Of a DNA stretch of 7,066 nt, positions 6,078 through 7,066 are shown in pieces. How positions within the stretch are numbered: the first letter of the stretch is position 1; every line of letters begins with the position of its first letter. The notes beneath the pieces were generated by a model. It was not told the DNA's origin. It saw only the letters and a program-made list of their open reading frames with translations, and did no database searches. Made by a program: the position numbers and the translations under genes. This stretch comes from an uncultured Oribacterium sp. (GTDB lineage: Bacteria > Bacillota > Clostridia > Lachnospirales > Lachnospiraceae): NCBI GenBank assembly GCA_938030845.1, contig CALHIC010000176.1, forward strand, positions 1 through 7,066. The letters are read 5' to 3'.

Positions 6078-7066
6078 TTTACTTAGATAATGCTGCAACC
6101 AGTCAAAAGAAGCCAAAGGATGTTTTGGAAGCGGTACTTCATGCCATGGAAAGTATGGGAAATGCGGGGCGCTCTACCCATGAGGCGGCCCACAGCTCCA
6201 CAAAGACGGTATTTGATACAAGAGTTTTACTGACGGAGTTCTTTCATGGAAAGAATCCGAGCCATTGTATCTTTACGAAAAACTCTACGGAAAGCTTAAA
6301 CATGGCGATTCTGGGCAGTTTAAAGCCGGGAGACCATGTGATTACCACGGTGATGGAGCATAATTCCGTCCTTCGTCCTCTTTATGCCATGGAACGGCAG
6401 GGGGTAGAGCTGTCCTTTTGCGGTTTGGATGAGAATGGTATCCTGGACTATGCTTCTTTAGAAAAGCTTTGGAAAAAAAATACCAAAGCCATCGTTCATA
6501 CCCATGCCTCCAACCTGACAGGGGATCTGGTGGATTTGGAAAGAATATCCGCCTTTGTGAAAGAAAAATCCTTGCTTTGGATTGTGGATGCTTCTCAGAC
6601 TGCAGGAGTTTATGATATTGACGTGGAAAAGCTGGGTATTGACATCCTGTGCTTTACTGGACATAAATCCCTTTTGGGGCCTCAGGGTACCGGGGGAATG
6701 CTGATTAAGGAAGGAATTTCTCTTCGCTCTTTATCTTACGGAGGAACCGGGGTGGAAACCTATAATGAAGATATGCCTGCGGAGTATCCGAATCACCTGG
6801 AAGCAGGAACCTTAAATGCCCATGGCATTGCAGGACTTCATGAGGGGGTGGCCTATATTCAAAGAGAAGGTATTGCAACTATCCGAGAGAAAGAGCTTAG
6901 CCTAATGGAGCAGTTTAAAAAGGGAATTGAGTCCCTTCCCGGGGTAAAGCTCTACGGAAATTTCCAGGAGAAGAAACGCTGCCCTATTGTCAGCATGAAT
7001 CTCTATGCCTATGATTCCGCCATGGTCAGTGATGAACTCTTTACCCGTTTTAATATTGCCACCAGA
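6074..7066 (+). CDS. Cysteine desulfurase-family PLP enzyme (class V aminotransferase), 3' end missing
   Basis: The first 331 residues of a PLP-dependent fold-type I enzyme, open to the window edge. It starts MIYLDNAATS, the usual opening of class V aminotransferases, with no N-terminal extension. Cofactor residues are in place: S71-T72 in the phosphate-contact segment FTKNSTESLN, H96 in MEHNSVLRP (ring stacking), N147 in HASNLTG, D172 and Q175 in VDASQTAG, and H197-K198 in FTGHKSLLGPQGTGG, where K198 forms the Schiff base. The frame ends at FNIATR, the point where family members continue into the loop with the catalytic cysteine, so that residue cannot be checked. In general such enzymes take sulfur (or selenium) from cysteine or selenocysteine and pass it on as a persulfide. 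The sequence resembles the short 'cysteine desulfurase family protein' subgroup (TIGR01977, role unassigned) more than IscS or SufS; that assignment is from memory of the family. Its ATG overlaps the ATPase stop by four bases, so it belongs to the transporter operon. Confidence 0.9.
   Translation, partial: MIYLDNAATSQKKPKDVLEAVLHAMESMGNAGRSTHEAAHSSTKTVFDTRVLLTEFFHGKNPSHCIFTKNSTESLNMAILGSLKPGDHVITTVMEHNSVLRPLYAMERQGVELSFCGLDENGILDYASLEKLWKKNTKAIVHTHASNLTGDLVDLERISAFVKEKSLLWIVDASQTAGVYDIDVEKLGIDILCFTGHKSLLGPQGTGGMLIKEGISLRSLSYGGTGVETYNEDMPAEYPNHLEAGTLNAHGIAGLHEGVAYIQREGIATIREKELSLMEQFKKGIESLPGVKLYGNFQEKKRCPIVSMNLYAYDSAMVSDELFTRFNIATR

Noticed and set aside
6074..7066. Naming the last gene sufS, iscS or csd
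   Set aside because: The class V fold and cofactor residues are clear, but the catalytic-cysteine loop is beyond the window and no Fe-S assembly partner genes are visible.

Overview
The window looks like chromosomal DNA from a low-to-moderate G+C Firmicute, most likely a Lachnospiraceae-type clostridium. This rests on the EF-Ts sequence style, AAG/TTA-rich codon use in the highly expressed genes, strong AGGAGG ribosome binding sites, a Gram-positive-style lipoprotein signal and the tight gene packing. The genus is not established by the sequence. All recognisable genes lie on the + strand.

Layout: (1) 1-712, the 3' part of tsf (elongation factor Ts), closed by a strong intrinsic terminator at 719-752. 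(2) 776-1939, an M20-family zinc peptidase/deacylase whose ATG lies only 23 bases after that terminator. (3) 1940-2265, a 326-base non-coding region. It holds a small dyad, three tandem copies of a ~40-base repeat, an extended -10 promoter and a hairpin at the predicted transcript start. (4) 2266-6077, a complete three-gene ABC importer of the AfuA/FbpABC general type: a lipoprotein solute-binding protein, a fused double permease and an ATPase. (5) 6074 to the window edge, a PLP-dependent class V aminotransferase of the cysteine desulfurase family. It overlaps the ATPase stop by ATGA and is cut off by the edge just before the expected catalytic cysteine loop.

The four genes from 2266 onward form one tightly packed operon with gaps of 1 base, 1 base and a 4-base overlap. 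The binding protein would capture a solute outside the membrane, the 12-helix permease would carry it, and the ATPase would power transport. The desulfurase-like enzyme would be co-produced with the importer and may act on, or be served by, the imported solute. The usual database label for such importers is 'iron(III)'. The binding protein lacks the paired tyrosines of ferric-binding FbpA proteins, so the substrate is best left open.

The most notable signals are a terminator-like hairpin plus U-tract inside codons 15-24 of the permease gene, which could set the binding-protein:permease ratio; the regularly phased repeat array upstream of the operon; and the pairing of this importer with a desulfurase-family enzyme of uncertain role. 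No RNA genes, insertion sequences, CRISPR arrays or phage genes were seen.
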